Below are positions 40,939 to 51,973 of a stretch of DNA of 64,000 nucleotides, in pieces. The notes beneath the pieces are model-generated. The model was not told the origin of the DNA and made no database searches. It saw only the letters and a program-made list of their open reading frames with translations. The stretch is from Cladosporium sp. IMV 00045 (taxonomy: Eukaryota; Ascomycota; Dothideomycetes; Cladosporiales; Cladosporiaceae). The stretch is from NCBI GenBank assembly GCA_001931905.2, contig MSJI02000174.1, positions 1-64,000 on the forward strand. Direction: 5' to 3'. Every line of letters begins with the position of its first letter. The first letter of the stretch is position 1. The position numbers and the translations under genes are program-made.

Positions 40939-43278
40939 TCAACCCATCGGGGCAGCGTTTCCGAGGAATGGCGCCATGCAGACATTGCATTCGCCGGCGC
41001 AGACCCAAGCTGGTCTCACAGTATCATCACCGAGGAGAACATTGTGATCCATGCACGATGTGCGCGGTGGGCGGTAGAAGGGAGGAAAGTCGGCTGCGCC
41101 GATGTGGGGAAGAGGGAGAAAAGCACCAGCGTTGTCCAATGGGTTGGACCAATCGAGGGCCATGAAATGCACAAATGGCAAACCCTGGAAATCGTACGAA
41201 GGATCGTTGTTCGCGAGGCCACAAGCCTGGCAGAAGGCGGTGTTGCAAGTGAGGAACTCTTCGATCTTTTGAGTTTCCGCGTTCCAAGTGCGAAGAAGGA
41301 GTCCACCGCGTCTGTAGATGTCCGCGTTGGCGGGGATACGCTGGGCGTTAGCTCCAACGATGTAGCCGTTCTGAGATTGCTGAACGTCGCGTGCGTGCAA
41401 CATGGGAAGAGGCTCGGTATAGGAGCGCGACAGAGGAGAGTTGTGGGAGGTAAAGGACTCCTCCAGAGGAAAAAGGGGTTGCGACATTTGGCTGAGCAAT
41501 GCCCAGATACGTTGAAAGTCGCCGTTCACACCGACAAGTAAGCTGTCCACCTCAAGCATGGCAACATTTGGAAAAGCGCCGTGGAGCAGGCGAACGCGAT
41601 CATCGTGACCAATGCGCACAATGGCACCGCGAACTTGGAGAAGCTGGTGAGCCAGGGCCGCGTTGTTGGCTTCATCGCCACGACGAGCTTGTTCGACTGC
41701 TTGAGGTTCCTCGGTTGCGGTGGATTGGTTGTTACCTGGAGGACTCCCCAAGGGTGCGCCGGACTGAGATGGGCTGTTGAGGGCACTTCTGTTTTGATTC
41801 GGAACCTGGCCAGTTTGCCCGGAGGGAGAATCATTGGGAGCATGATCATCATCGTCTGGTGCTGCCTCGTGACTGCTCGGCTTGCCAACGAATCTGCTGT
41901 CCTCCTGGTCTGTACCACCCCCCAGCGAGACATTGGAAGCTGGATCGTCCACGTGCGCGCCAGGAGAACCGTTCTGCCGAGCAACGTAAATGGTGTCGGT
42001 CTCTCCATCCGCGTCTTCATCATCATCAAACGCTTCCTCCGCCTGATCCAGCTCGTCGACGTCGTCTTCCTCAGACGGAGTTGATTCATCGTCGTCATCC
42101 TCTTCAATCTCTCCTTCTTGCTGGAGCTCTCCATCCAACGGTACTTCAGGGATGTATCTCTGGCCAGTCAGTGAGTAGGCGTTAAGGAGTTGATGCTGCA
42201 TGCGAGCACCGCGTGTTTCGTGATGATGATCAGCGTCATCATTCTCCAACTCTTCGTCTCCCTCATCAGTGGAGCTCTCATCGTCGTCAGAAACATCTTG
42301 ATTGCTACGTGAAGACTCCGAGTCCTCCGCCGAGTAGATCGACGCGTCATGCTGAGTCTCGTCTTCAACATCTCTGGCGTCTGACTTGAGAGCGTTTTGT
42401 AGAGAGCGACGGGTGTGCACGCCACTCACAGCATTGACTTGCGCTTGCAGAGCAGCCTGGTTGGTTCGCGATAGGATGGGAGGATCGACATAGTCGTCTG
42501 GGGTCGGACGCCAGCCAAGAGGCCATGGCCTGCCAGTTGCTGGATCGTTGTAGGTGTGAAGACGAGGCGCCGGTGTGTATGATGCACGCTGAGTGGTGGT
42601 GGCAGGCATCACAGGCTGATCGTCACCGTCAAAGCCTTCAGAATCATCGTCGAAGCTGGATGAAGCGGACGATTCGCCAGTGCTGGAGGTACTCCCATCA
42701 GACTCATACTCATCATCCGCGTAAGCGCCCGAGGTGCAGCGGATTGTCTTTGCACGCTTGTTCTGTGTCTTTTTCTTCGATGCTTTGGGCACAGCGCGCT
42801 TTTGAGTCTTGTTACCGGACGCGCTGTTGCTGTTCACTGGTAGTCCGAAGGTGAGGATACCTGTGCCCCAAGTCAGACCGAGGGTAGCACAGGCATCGCG
42901 AATGGCCTGCACGGCAAATTGGTGTGCGGCGAGATCCTCGGCTGTGAATCTACTCTGATGAATCTCGATGCATCTCTGATACATCTGGCTTCGTCCGCTC
43001 GCGTTGCGGTTGTTGAAGTCATCGCGAAGAACGTACGCCTTGAAGTCGATGCCGCCCCGAGTGCTCTTGTCAAAAATGTGGTTGAAAAGAGTCTCAGCAT
43101 CAACTGGTGTTCTGTTGAGCTTTTTGGGCGATAGAATGTAGAATATGACACAGCGCTCCTGGAGAGTCCAGGTGTGCTTCTTCTGTCCACTAGCGCGAAA
43201 AGACTGGCGGTCTTCAGCAGTCTGCTTGTGAGTACGCACATCGCCTCTTGCGAGGGCGGTTCCTGTGCCTTTCGCCAT
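40939..43278 (-). CDS. WTxxxER (Myb/SANT-like) family protein 2 (779 aa)
   Basis: Intron-free ORF; the ATG (AACACATGGCG) has good context. Residues 35-150 hold the shared N-terminal domain: HTWTLQERCVIFYILSPKKL, ETLFNHIFDKS, YVLRDDFNNRNASGRSQMYQ, and AIRDACATLGLTWGTGIL. Residues 150-190 are basic (KTQKRAVPKASKKKTQNKRA, nuclear-localisation-like). The long middle is Asp/Glu/Ser-rich. The C-terminal 200 residues are folded-looking and contain FLTCNTAFCQACGLANND and a last pair VCAGECNVCMAPF, matching the Cys cluster of proteins 1 and 3. The layout suggests a nuclear DNA- or chromatin-binding protein with a zinc-binding end. This is inference. Confidence 0.88.
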   Translation of the reverse strand: MAKGTGTALARGDVRTHKQTAEDRQSFRASGQKKHTWTLQERCVIFYILSPKKLNRTPVDAETLFNHIFDKSTRGGIDFKAYVLRDDFNNRNASGRSQMYQRCIEIHQSRFTAEDLAAHQFAVQAIRDACATLGLTWGTGILTFGLPVNSNSASGNKTQKRAVPKASKKKTQNKRAKTIRCTSGAYADDEYESDGSTSSTGESSASSSFDDDSEGFDGDDQPVMPATTTQRASYTPAPRLHTYNDPATGRPWPLGWRPTPDDYVDPPILSRTNQAALQAQVNAVSGVHTRRSLQNALKSDARDVEDETQHDASIYSAEDSESSRSNQDVSDDDESSTDEGDEELENDDADHHHETRGARMQHQLLNAYSLTGQRYIPEVPLDGELQQEGEIEEDDDDESTPSEEDDVDELDQAEEAFDDDEDADGETDTIYVARQNGSPGAHVDDPASNVSLGGGTDQEDSRFVGKPSSHEAAPDDDDHAPNDSPSGQTGQVPNQNRSALNSPSQSGAPLGSPPGNNQSTATEEPQAVEQARRGDEANNAALAHQLLQVRGAIVRIGHDDRVRLLHGAFPNVAMLEVDSLLVGVNGDFQRIWALLSQMSQPLFPLEESFTSHNSPLSRSYTEPLPMLHARDVQQSQNGYIVGANAQRIPANADIYRRGGLLLRTWNAETQKIEEFLTCNTAFCQACGLANNDPSYDFQGLPFVHFMALDWSNPLDNAGAFLPLPHIGAADFPPFYRPPRTSCMDHNVLLGDDTVRPAWVCAGECNVCMAPFLGNAAPMG

Positions 43279-44100
43279 GTGTTGTTGTGGCTTTGTAGAC
43301 GTAGTCAGGGTTCTTTGATAAGTCGGGATAGGAAGAGAGGAACGCGTTTGGGAGTTAATCGAAGGTCGAATGCGCAGGTCGGTAAGGGTGATAGAGGGAA
43401 GGAGCAGGCCAGGAAGGGAGTCGAGGGTATAGAGCAGGTTAAGAAGGATGACAAGGGTAAGGAGGTGGTGTAGAGAAGGTTGTTTGGTAGTAGAGCAGGC
43501 GAAAGCGACACCAAGAAGCTTTTCACAAACGCGTCCGCCTGCTTTTGAGTCAACCCGCGTGACGTCGATTCTCCGGTGACTTGGAGGGCAGTGAAGTCAA
43601 TGCCTTTTACTTGAATGTTGGAATGGCTTTGTTGGGCCAAAAAGTGAATTCACGTCGCTTACACTCAAAGAAACTTGAGAGCTTTCGATGACAAGCAACT
43701 TACCGATGCATTATCTTGCGTTAAACAATCCTCGCAAACGATTATACATCATGTCACGTGGGGATTCCATAGAAGCAGAAGAAAGCAATACTTGATATAA
43801 AGTGAATAGTGATTGACTGAGGTATGATTGAAACCTGATCGATCTGTAGAGCTGTCGATCATGTGAATGTAGAAAACGAACCTTCCGGCGAAGCGATCGG
43901 TCTTGGCATTGCTGTGGGTCAATTTAAATTAACTTACTCCGCGCGCGCAACAATTCACTTCCAACCAGCCACCACGAAGAACACTCAGCCAGCCGCACCA
44001 CCACCACCCACCAAAGAACCCATAAATACCTGGCGGCCGAGATCTTCGCACAAGCACAACAGCAACAACAACAACAACACCACCACCACCACCCTCAGCC
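43279..44100. promoter_or_regulatory. Divergent promoter region with TATA box
   Basis: Shared upstream region of WTxxxER protein 2 (minus) and the small coiled-coil gene (plus). A CATAAATACC element near 44019-44028 lies about 75 bp before the plus-strand ATG, followed by a CAA/CAC-rich leader. A minus frame at 43305-43640 starts at TTG and is open but unexplained. Confidence 0.45.
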
Positions 44101-44481
44101 ATGTCTGAGGTCACTGCAAAGGACGTGGAGGAGAGGTGGGCATACCTCGACGAATGGGCAGACGGGCTCCAGGAGAGAGCCACAAGCCAGAGGCTGGAGA
44201 TGGCGGAGAGGGAGGCGAGGGTGGCGGAGAGGGAAGAGGAGGCGAGGAAGGTGGAGTTGCGTGCGACTGCACGCCTGGCTGCGCACGAAGCAGTCGAGAG
44301 CAGGACCGACAGGGTCGACGAGAGGGAGAGGATGTTGGAGGAGAGGGAGAGGGCGGTGGAGGAAAGGGAGATGAAGCTGGCGGAGAGGGAGGCAGCATTG
44401 GCTGCGAAGGAGGCTGAGGAGAAGAAGAAGGCCAAAGGGAAGCTCATCGGTAGCTTCAAGGGCTTGACGGACGGGTTGTGA
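44101..44481 (+). CDS. Small coiled-coil protein (126 aa)
   Basis: ATG in CAGCCATGTCTGAG with a TATA-like box upstream. Nearly the whole protein is one charged coiled coil (VEERWAYLDEWADGLQERAT; RMLEERERAVEEREMKLAER) with E-R-E-A type heptads, ending in KAKGKLIGSFKGLTDGL. No signal peptide. Probably a dimerising or scaffold protein. No family recognised; composition is distinct from the coiled-coil gene at 28.8 kb. Confidence 0.75.
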   Translation: MSEVTAKDVEERWAYLDEWADGLQERATSQRLEMAEREARVAEREEEARKVELRATARLAAHEAVESRTDRVDERERMLEERERAVEEREMKLAEREAALAAKEAEEKKKAKGKLIGSFKGLTDGL

Positions 44482-45026
44482 TCGGTGGCGAGGAGAGGGG
44501 TGCAAATACATGACCCCATATGTATTCAGACTGGGGAGGGGAGCGAGAGCATATCGCCCTGTAGATCCAGCACCAAGTCGAAACAGTATTGACGAGAGCA
44601 CTTCCAGCTCGCATTTGCTTCGTCGGAAATAACCACGACCCGTGTTGATCTCTCATATAAATTCAGTGGTGCTTTACAATGTGCTGTGTTCGTATATCCC
44701 CATGCTTTGAATACGATATACTTGAGCTATTCGCGTGCTCCAATGCTTGCTCTCAGTCGCTTGCTCTGCTCGTCAGCCTCCATGTCATACGCTGTACCTT
44801 TATTTCTCACTAAATATTGCGGAGAGCACGTTCCTGCTCAGTAGGAAGAATGGGTGTCAAAGGTTATGTTTCCTTTGTTCATCACGACATTACAAGCGTT
44901 ACTGGGGTATGGTAGCAGCTTCACATCATATTCTTGCTATGGAGGACCCAGAAGCATATGTGTACTCCCTCCAATGTCATCCGCCATTCTCTGCCACTTG
45001 CTACCCCTCATGCCATCGCAAATCGT
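44482..45026. other. Convergent intergenic region
   Basis: 3' flanks of the coiled-coil gene (plus) and the two-exon small gene (minus). Nothing else seen. Confidence 0.4.
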
Positions 45027-45295
45027 TCAGTTCTTGCATTCTGAGGTCTCTGCCCTCTTCTCCTCTGCGTTGAACAGCTTCTTGGGCTCGTTGAGGCGCA
45101 TGGCAGCCGCGCGCCCGGCTTCCAGGACCATGTATGGGCACTGGTTTGGAGACTTTGTCCATGCTATTACAAGGGAGTTAGATCGAATGGCGAGGAGTTC
45201 TGAAGGTGGAAGGAAATCGTACCTTCTGCCCTCTTGTGGATGACTTTAATGTGCCTGTCTAGCAGCTTGAGCGACGACAGATCGATGTTCGGCAT
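45027..45295 (-). CDS. Small two-exon gene (69 aa)
   Basis: Exon 1 (45295..45223) starts at ATG in CGAAGATGCCG and encodes MPNIDLSSLKLLDRHIKVIH plus four residues. A 59-nt intron (45222..45164, GTACGA...TTGTAATAG) leads in phase to exon 2 (45163..45027), encoding AWTKSPNQCPYMVLEAGRAA and an acidic/basic C-terminus ending TSECKN. Without splicing the exon 1 frame runs into unrelated sequence, whereas the spliced product is coherent. Soluble, no signal peptide, unknown family. Confidence 0.6.
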
Positions 45296-45557
45296 CTTCG
45301 ATGTAGTTGCAGGTGATCGTTTGGAAAGTTTCTTGTTGTTAGGAGTATATGCGTCTCTGGTCTGGGCGGAGGTATGAGTTGCTTGACGTTTCAAGGGAGG
45401 AAGTCCAAGTCATCGAAAGAAAAGCGGTGGCAAATTGGCGATCGCGCGCTCCGCAATATTCACGTGATATGAGGGGCAGTACATTTACACTCCAACAGCC
45501 TAGAGCAAAGTAACAAGAGAAGCACACGCGGCGCAGCTGTGATTTTCGATCAACAAG

Positions 45558-45818
45558 ATGGTGGACCGCTACCAAACGCCGTGTTTTGGGATCACAGCAA
45601 AGAAGAACCTGAATACATCACAATATGGCAAGACGTTGAATCAGCACAGGTACTACAAAGACGTATGGAACAGTGTAGCGGAAGAGGCATGGCATTCGAA
45701 AAATCTCAGATTGCACAGCTACACAAATCCACAACGCGGGCAACTAGCTAACGACCGGCTAACGACCGAGAACCTCTTTCTTTCCACCTTACTGCCACAG
45801 CTGGATGGGTACAGCTGA
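45558..45818 (+). CDS. Possible small ORF (86 aa)
   Basis: Starts at ATG in CAAGATGGTGGAC (good context) and reads MVDRYQTPCFGITAKKNLNT to LLPQLDGYS. It contains a tandem GCTAACGACCG duplication near 45746-45767. A second plus frame is also open. Unknown; may be a relic. Confidence 0.3.
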   Translation: MVDRYQTPCFGITAKKNLNTSQYGKTLNQHRYYKDVWNSVAEEAWHSKNLRLHSYTNPQRGQLANDRLTTENLFLSTLLPQLDGYS

Positions 45819-46059
45819 AGGTACAGACAGCTCTGCTGGCCATGTGTCCTTTGTTCAAAGCCTTTCGCCCAGTGCCGCCTCTTTGTTGACCTTTGCCAAA
45901 TTGAGGGGCGCCGACCAGAACCCTCCCTGGTGTTTCTTTGTATGTGTGATCAGAGTAAGGTGAGGCAAAGCCGCGGCGACCTCACACAAGAACTTCGAAC
46001 ATAATGACGGAAATGCGGCTGCTCAGACTTTGAGCGGGGACGCAGTCGTTCGAAGCCTT

Positions 46060-47770
46060 GACAAGCTGCATCGGTTTTTCGCGGCAAGGATGCGGCACTG
46101 AAGCGATGTCCTGAGATGGATCTCATTGTTAGCTTTGGCTCCATTATGACTTGACGAGAGCGCATGCGTTTGGGTGAGGCGTCAGAGTATCTGTTGAAGG
46201 TCCACATTGTGCCCAGCAAGTATGACCGGTTCACAGCGGCGGGCCGCGGGAACCAGGACAGAGAACTGAGGGGCGATTGAGTGATAATTGTGTGTATGGG
46301 TTTATAATCATTGTCCGGCGGTGCTGTGCTGTCGTAGGGTACACTTACATTGCGTTGTTGACGTCTTGCGTGGTCTGTCAGGGGGGAGATGCTCGGTGCA
46401 TGGAACTGCCGTGACGCGTCCAGGGTGCTGGGCTTCACAAAGAGTAGCAGATCAGAGGTGTGATGGAAAGCTCAATCGAGGTCGCATTGGCCTTGGTCGC
46501 GTGAAGTTGTGATGTCTCCTAGAAAGCGGGTAATGGGGTCAGCGCGGTGCAAGTATCGATGACAAGCAAAGGATAAGGTCATTGGGTGCGGAATCAGAGT
46601 ATCTGTTCAAGGTTCTCATCGGTGGTAAGGTGGACGACCGGTTAGTCCTTTGTGACAGGCTCGGAAAGCAAACCAGGTCGATCCCACAGTGCTCCCATTG
46701 AGCGGTTGTCAAATTGTTTTCATCAGTGCAAGAGGAACACGCTGGAATAGTTCTTACCGTCATTGGCCAGTCCGTAGTGCTTCGAGGACACGGTGGACTT
46801 GGACGCTCCTGGAGATATGTCAGCAGCCTTCATGATCAGGTTGAATTGACTGTGAAAGCGAAACTTGACTGGATCAGAGTATCTGTTCAAGAGCACAGTA
46901 CAAGCAAAGGACATCGCCGGCTGGCTACCAAGGCAAGGCCTGATGCTAACCAGGCAATGAGGCAAATCGCTTGCTTCGCGCGGTTGTCGTGTTGTTTTCA
47001 TCCTCGCAGGTGCTGGGGGAGATGCGTTCACTTACAAACTCAGTGCTGAGCCCCATACAGAACGTGAGAGTGCGAAGCCGGGCGAAGAGCGCAGACTGAC
47101 TCACGTTTTGCAGCGATCGCGCGCGCAATCGCAGCCGACGTTTGATGGGGCGAAGTGCAGTACGAGGATCTGATTGTCGTGATTGGCTTGCGACATCTGG
47201 TAAAGGAGCGGTGAAAAGAGATTGCGGAATGATTGAGAGTGGGGCGCGACAGTCCAGCCGCGTTTGCTGCGGTGCGCGTGAAATGTGTGTTGCGAGAAGA
47301 CTTACCATGTCCGCCAGTATGGGAAGATGTTCCATGTCGGCTGCTGTTGAGTTGTATCGGTTAAAGGGATGATGCCTTGCGGGATCCTCATGAGAGTGCG
47401 GCAACGTGCCTTGGGTTTGCGTTGGCGCAAGTTGCTGGCTGCTGCCTTACCTTGTGGGCGCTCGATGGTGGCGACGAGCATCAAGTGACTGATGTTGTAA
47501 ACCGGGGTTGTGAGATTCACCTTCATACGCGACAAATGACTGTCGCTACTCGATGAGTAGCAATCGAGCAAATGCATCAGTGAAGAGCAAGCGGTCTTGC
47601 GTGGGAGGAGGGCCGTGTGTAGTGAAGTTGGCGAAACGGCGTCAGAGTGTTTGATCGTTTGGAGATGCTTGACGGATGCGCGCTGGTTGTATGATCATGA
47701 CGTGGCCCTCGCGTACATGGTCGACACCCAAAAGAAGGCAGTTGGACTGATACAGTTGGGTTTGTGAAGG
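46060..47770 (+). repeat. Diverged tandem array with a shared SEYL(F/L)K segment
   Basis: The 18-mer TCAGAGTATCTGTTCAAG (one change in the first copy) occurs at 46182, 46594 and 46874, with more distant forms near 47345 and 47641. In each of the first three it lies in a plus frame reading x-S-E-Y-L-F/L-K. A second module (GCGGTTGTC...TTGTTTTCATC) follows copies two and three about 105 nt later. The first unit reads PEMDLIVSFGSIMT, stop, then MRLGEASEYLLKVHIVPSKY, which recalls the start of a BTB domain. Frames are broken by stops, so this looks like a decayed tandem duplication. On the minus strand the same core reads NRYSD. Confidence 0.5.
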
Positions 47771-50602
47771 GAAGAGTTTCAGGCAGCTCACGAAGCGGAG
47801 CGGCATAAACAATAGCAGAACTGCCCACTTGACTGCCAAGCAGTAGTCAGATGGAGCCTGGGTCCCTCAGGCGACCAAAACCTTCCGAAATCAGAATACG
47901 AGCCAATTATACATCACACGTAAGTCACTCATGTCTGTTCAGTCCAGTGCTTCCAGATTAAATTATAAGACAAGGCGATAATGCGACTCTTGTTTCCCTG
48001 TTCACTGAAAGCTCGTGGTGCATCCGCCCTTCGTACTCAATCGTCAATTGCACCCTGGAAGAGGATGCCGCCAGTGAGCATGACCAGGCCTTTGTTGGGC
48101 TGCCAATCGCGCGAGCGAAAGGCAAATCACCAGTAGCATTGTGTGGGTCCTTTCTTTGACGATAAGGTAGGCCGACAGGTCAGCATGGTCTTTAGCATGT
48201 ATCAAAGCCAGAACAAGTACATGAATCGGAGGTGTTGTTGCAGCAGTCTTATGCGCGTTCGTCTGCCGAGTGGATATCCTGTGTACTTTGCTCGGACAGT
48301 CAGCAGGGCAACAGAGCTCATCGCGCAATGTATGCTCACAGCTGCAATCCCACTCAACGCGTCCTAGCAGTAATACTCTTGCCAGCAGGTACAATCACGG
48401 TCAAATACAACAGCAGCATCATGTAGTGTAGTAACGCGCATTCTTCTCCACTCCCTTCGACAAGCGAAAGAACTGATGAAAAAAGTGTTAGCATCAGCAA
48501 AGGGGATCGGACCCTCTGGCGATGACGGTCGCATGCAGAGCCGGGTTGGGGAGTACATGGACGAGCATCCAACTGCTCAAAATAACCGCAACAGGTGCAG
48601 TTTCCAATCCAGACCCAGATCCAGTGGTTTGCGAGATGCAGCAGCAGAGTGTAACAGCAGAGTAGCAGAGAGCAGCATGGTTAGTGACTGAACAGGGGAC
48701 GGGGGTACTCACCGTGCCGATGCCATGCTGGCGACTGGAGAGAGAAAAGTTGGATTGAGGGGCAGACGCGAAGAGCAGATATACACGCACGGAGCCTGTG
48801 GGCTTGGCAGTACGGGACTCAACGGGCCGCAGCTACTACTTTGGGTCGTTCAGGTCACAAAGACGCAGATTGCATGTGATGCTCCGCGTGGCGATCGATG
48901 CGACATGTACGCGATCACTTCGAGCGAGATACAAGCCTTTTTCGTTCCCACATTCGACGTTCGGACCATCTTTGATCTCTCGCGACCGTTACCATCTCCT
49001 TGAACTTACGAACACCCTATTGCGCAAGTCCTGCGACCCGCGCGCACCTTTGTCGCAATCCCAGCCTGGACTTGAGCTATGCTGCAAAGCCATCATTCCG
49101 AGACGTCCAATCCAGCCAAGTCAGCAAGAAAATGCATGCAACATGCCGCGAATACGTTTCACTTTTCTTTTGGAGCAATCTTATCATGCTGCATGTCACT
49201 CCAAGGCCAGCAGTTCGAAGTGGACAGACGCACCAGCCTCGCAAAAGACACCAGAGAATTCCGGCGGCATGCGGCAGCGTCATTCCGATCTGTCATTCGG
49301 ATACTGAGTGGTCATGTTCTGCGTCCCTCCTTCACGAGCATGGTCTGGGCCACTCGCGCGTTATTGTTGGCAAGGCTTTACATTTCAATGGCCAAATGCA
49401 TCGACTATACCATCACGGCCGGGCATGCCCACATTTGCAGGAGCGAGAGTCATTGCCTGGTTCACAAAGCCGATCTCCTGGCCTTCTGGTGCAGCAGTAA
49501 GCCGCGGAACATGTGCTGCACTTCTCCAACTTCTGCTGGTCTTGGGGAGTTTCTGCAAGATGCTCTCTGACCAACCTTGCGCCACGGTATCTGCCATGGA
49601 GAAGCATCATCGGCTTGCATTCAGTGGTGAATACTGCGCAGATCACATTGGCAATGCACGCGCCGGCAAAGTCCTCGAATCGACCGAACGAAGGCGACAA
49701 TCGCCCTACTTTTCGAGCAACAGATGCATTGCGCCGCATTTTCTTTTCCGTGCGTCTCGTGCCGTCTGCACCATATGCTGTGGCACGTAATTAAGAAACT
49801 TCCATTTACATGGCGAAATGACACGACATTCCAGCCGAAAGCCTGCCCGGGCCCAAGTCCGCTGGCAAGCATGCTCGACGTTCGACGTTGGATTTAGGTT
49901 CGGACAAGATTCAACCAGCGTGTAGGGCTGACAGAGCTTATCAGGACTTCACCATCACCTCCACAAATTCCTCGAAGGCATGTCGTCGAAATAGAGTATG
50001 CTTGGCTCTCCACTTGGTGTGTCAGCAGCCCTTCCGCCCGCTGTCTCACCTTATTCGCACTTCAGCCCCAGCTCCTCTGCTGCAGGACGCACAGCACGTA
50101 TGTCTTCTGACGTACTTACAGCTTATCACAATATTACTGTACAGCGATACAATATTACATGGAACTTTTCGCACCGGACTTTGATACTGCGCACAGCACT
50201 CTTCTACGCAGCAGCCGGTTGCTGTCTATCAGAGCAATTCGACCTTGAACGCATGCCCGGCGTCTAGCAGCCTCCTCATTGACGCTCACCATTTGCAGTC
50301 GAAGACAGAAAAGACACAGCTCGTCCAAGCGGCAAACTGATGTCCTCTCCCTACAGAATGAAGCGAGTGCGAAAACTCGCTGCTCAGCGCTGATGGGACC
50401 AAAACAGCTCAAAAAGCCTCAAGGTCGGAGGAGTCGCACATGGGATTCGATGGAACGATCGTGAAAAGATCTTGTGAAAAGAACTCGAGTAGCCACATGA
50501 TGCAGGAAGAACGTGGCGCGCTCTTCGACAAGTGTTCTTCAGTTCTTCTTCTTTTCCTTGTTCTCTTTCTTCCCAATTTTCACCACAACAGGTGTCGCAC
50601 GA
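47771..50602. other. Gene-poor stretch, possible MYND-like relic
   Basis: No supported gene over about 2.8 kb. On the minus strand around 49440-49740 one frame reads QQKLEKCSTCSAAYCC, which recalls the start of a MYND zinc finger, and an overlapping frame reads EGQEIGFVNQAMTLAPANVG; neither continues as a full domain. Other open frames (48476-49570) overlap in several frames and look like chance. Confidence 0.3.
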
Positions 50603-51235
50603 TTAGCTTTCGACATGAAATATCCTGTTGCTTTCAATTTCCGCATCCCAGTTGCGTGATTCATATCTGTAGAGCTTCGAAGCTGTCTCAACGGCCTCAT
50701 CATCATATTCAGTGTATGTCACCTCGATTGCGCTCGAAAAGAACTTGACTTTGCCGTCGCTCTGTTCCCTCACATTTGTCTTCTTCCCAGGGTGCGCATT
50801 GCCGCTTGCAAGGGTGATCAAGTTTCGGGCTTTCTCCTCCTGTCCGGCAGTGTTCAGAGAGGTAGGACCACTAGACTATTGGGAGCGAAGTCTCTGCTAC
50901 GACTTGCTGACCGGCTCCTAGCGTCGACTGTTGTTGACTCTTTGCTCTATTGACAATCTTGGATCGATCAGACACATCGGCGGCGCTCCAAATCAAGCCA
51001 ATCATTTGCAAATCCGATCCTTTCCAGCCGAGAGAGCTTGACATACTACGAACATGTTTGCTCTGCTTTCCTGCTTGATGTAGACTCCATGCTCTTGATA
51101 CCGTGCTTGAGGCTCTTCTCCACATCATCCGATGTCCTTCGTCGTGAACAGTCTGCCTCGTACCGCTGAGGAAAGGAGGCATCTCATGGGACTTCTTGCA
51201 ATCGCGCGAGTGATGTTGGTGGCCGATGCTACCAT
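50603..51235 (-). pseudogene. Multiply frameshifted gene remnant (about 210 codons)
   Basis: Starts at an ATG (MVASATNITRAIARSP) preceded by a TATA-like stretch. Coherent protein then continues only by changing frame: RYEADCSRRRTSDDVEKSLK, then NMFVVCQA, then GSDLQMIGLIWSAADVSDRS and STLGAGQQVVAETS, then GQEEKARNLITLASGNAHPG and AIEVTYTEYDDEAVETASKL to the stop at 50603. At least four frame changes occur within 630 bp, too close for introns of the usual size. The pieces are uninterrupted within themselves and collinear, so this is a single gene decayed by small indels. Charged, soluble, coiled in part; function unknown. Confidence 0.6.
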
Positions 51236-51973
51236 ATAAGGAACAAGCTCATTGGTCAAATTTGGTTGGTAACAGAGATCGACAGTAGTATGGTTTGGTG
51301 TAAATTTGTCTTTTTCTTCTTGAACTAGACTATTTCACTTCATTCAGCAATTGGTACCGAGAGCCAGTCCTTGAAAGAATTGATCTACCAACCTCAGCAG
51401 TTGCAATGGCTTCAACTCCTGACATCTTTGCCGTCGCTCCTTTCCATCAGCGGGAACCTGCTGCCTTGCTGCAGATTGCTGCCTTGTTGGCCCGAGAAAC
51501 AGACCTGACCCGCTATTCTCTTTTCGGACGCTTGGCAAGCCCAACTCCCGCATAAATAATTCCACAGCTCCGCAACTTTGGACTCTCTCTCTTTTCCTTC
51601 CTCACGCACTTGGGCGGCGCGGTGTCAACGAGGGCTTTGCCCAACTTGCCTGCAGTCATCCAGTGAGTTCGCCTGTTGGGTTCCCCTCCCCTCCCCCAAG
51701 GCCCAGCAGCCGCGTGAGTGCCAGGCGCCCGCACAATTTTTGATCTTTGGGTCTTTTGACCGCGGGTCAGAGACTTCACCACTCTGGCTCCTTCAATCCT
51801 GATGAGCGTTACCGAGCCATCAGCTACTTTTTGGACATCAAGGGGTTAGAGCTTCGGCACTGGCCCCGGTACATTGACTTTTTCATCATTGCTCATGCCT
51901 TGCGCATGGACTTGGAGAAGAATGCCTATTGTTATTGATGCTCTTTGTCTGCGAAGTCGAGTGATACTTGCTC
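51236..51973. other. Gene-poor stretch with protein-like fragments
   Basis: On the plus strand 51406-51555 reads MASTPDIFAVAPFHQREPAA to LFGRLASPTPA, and 51780-51938 reads SFNPDERYRAISYFLDIKGL to NAYCY. They are in different frames without a clear intron, so I leave them as possible exons or relics. Confidence 0.3.

Noticed and set aside
46163..47404. A minus-strand gene with repeated NRYSD motifs
   Set aside because: The same core reads as a better protein (SEYLxK) on the plus strand, and minus frames between copies are not connected by consistent splice sites.
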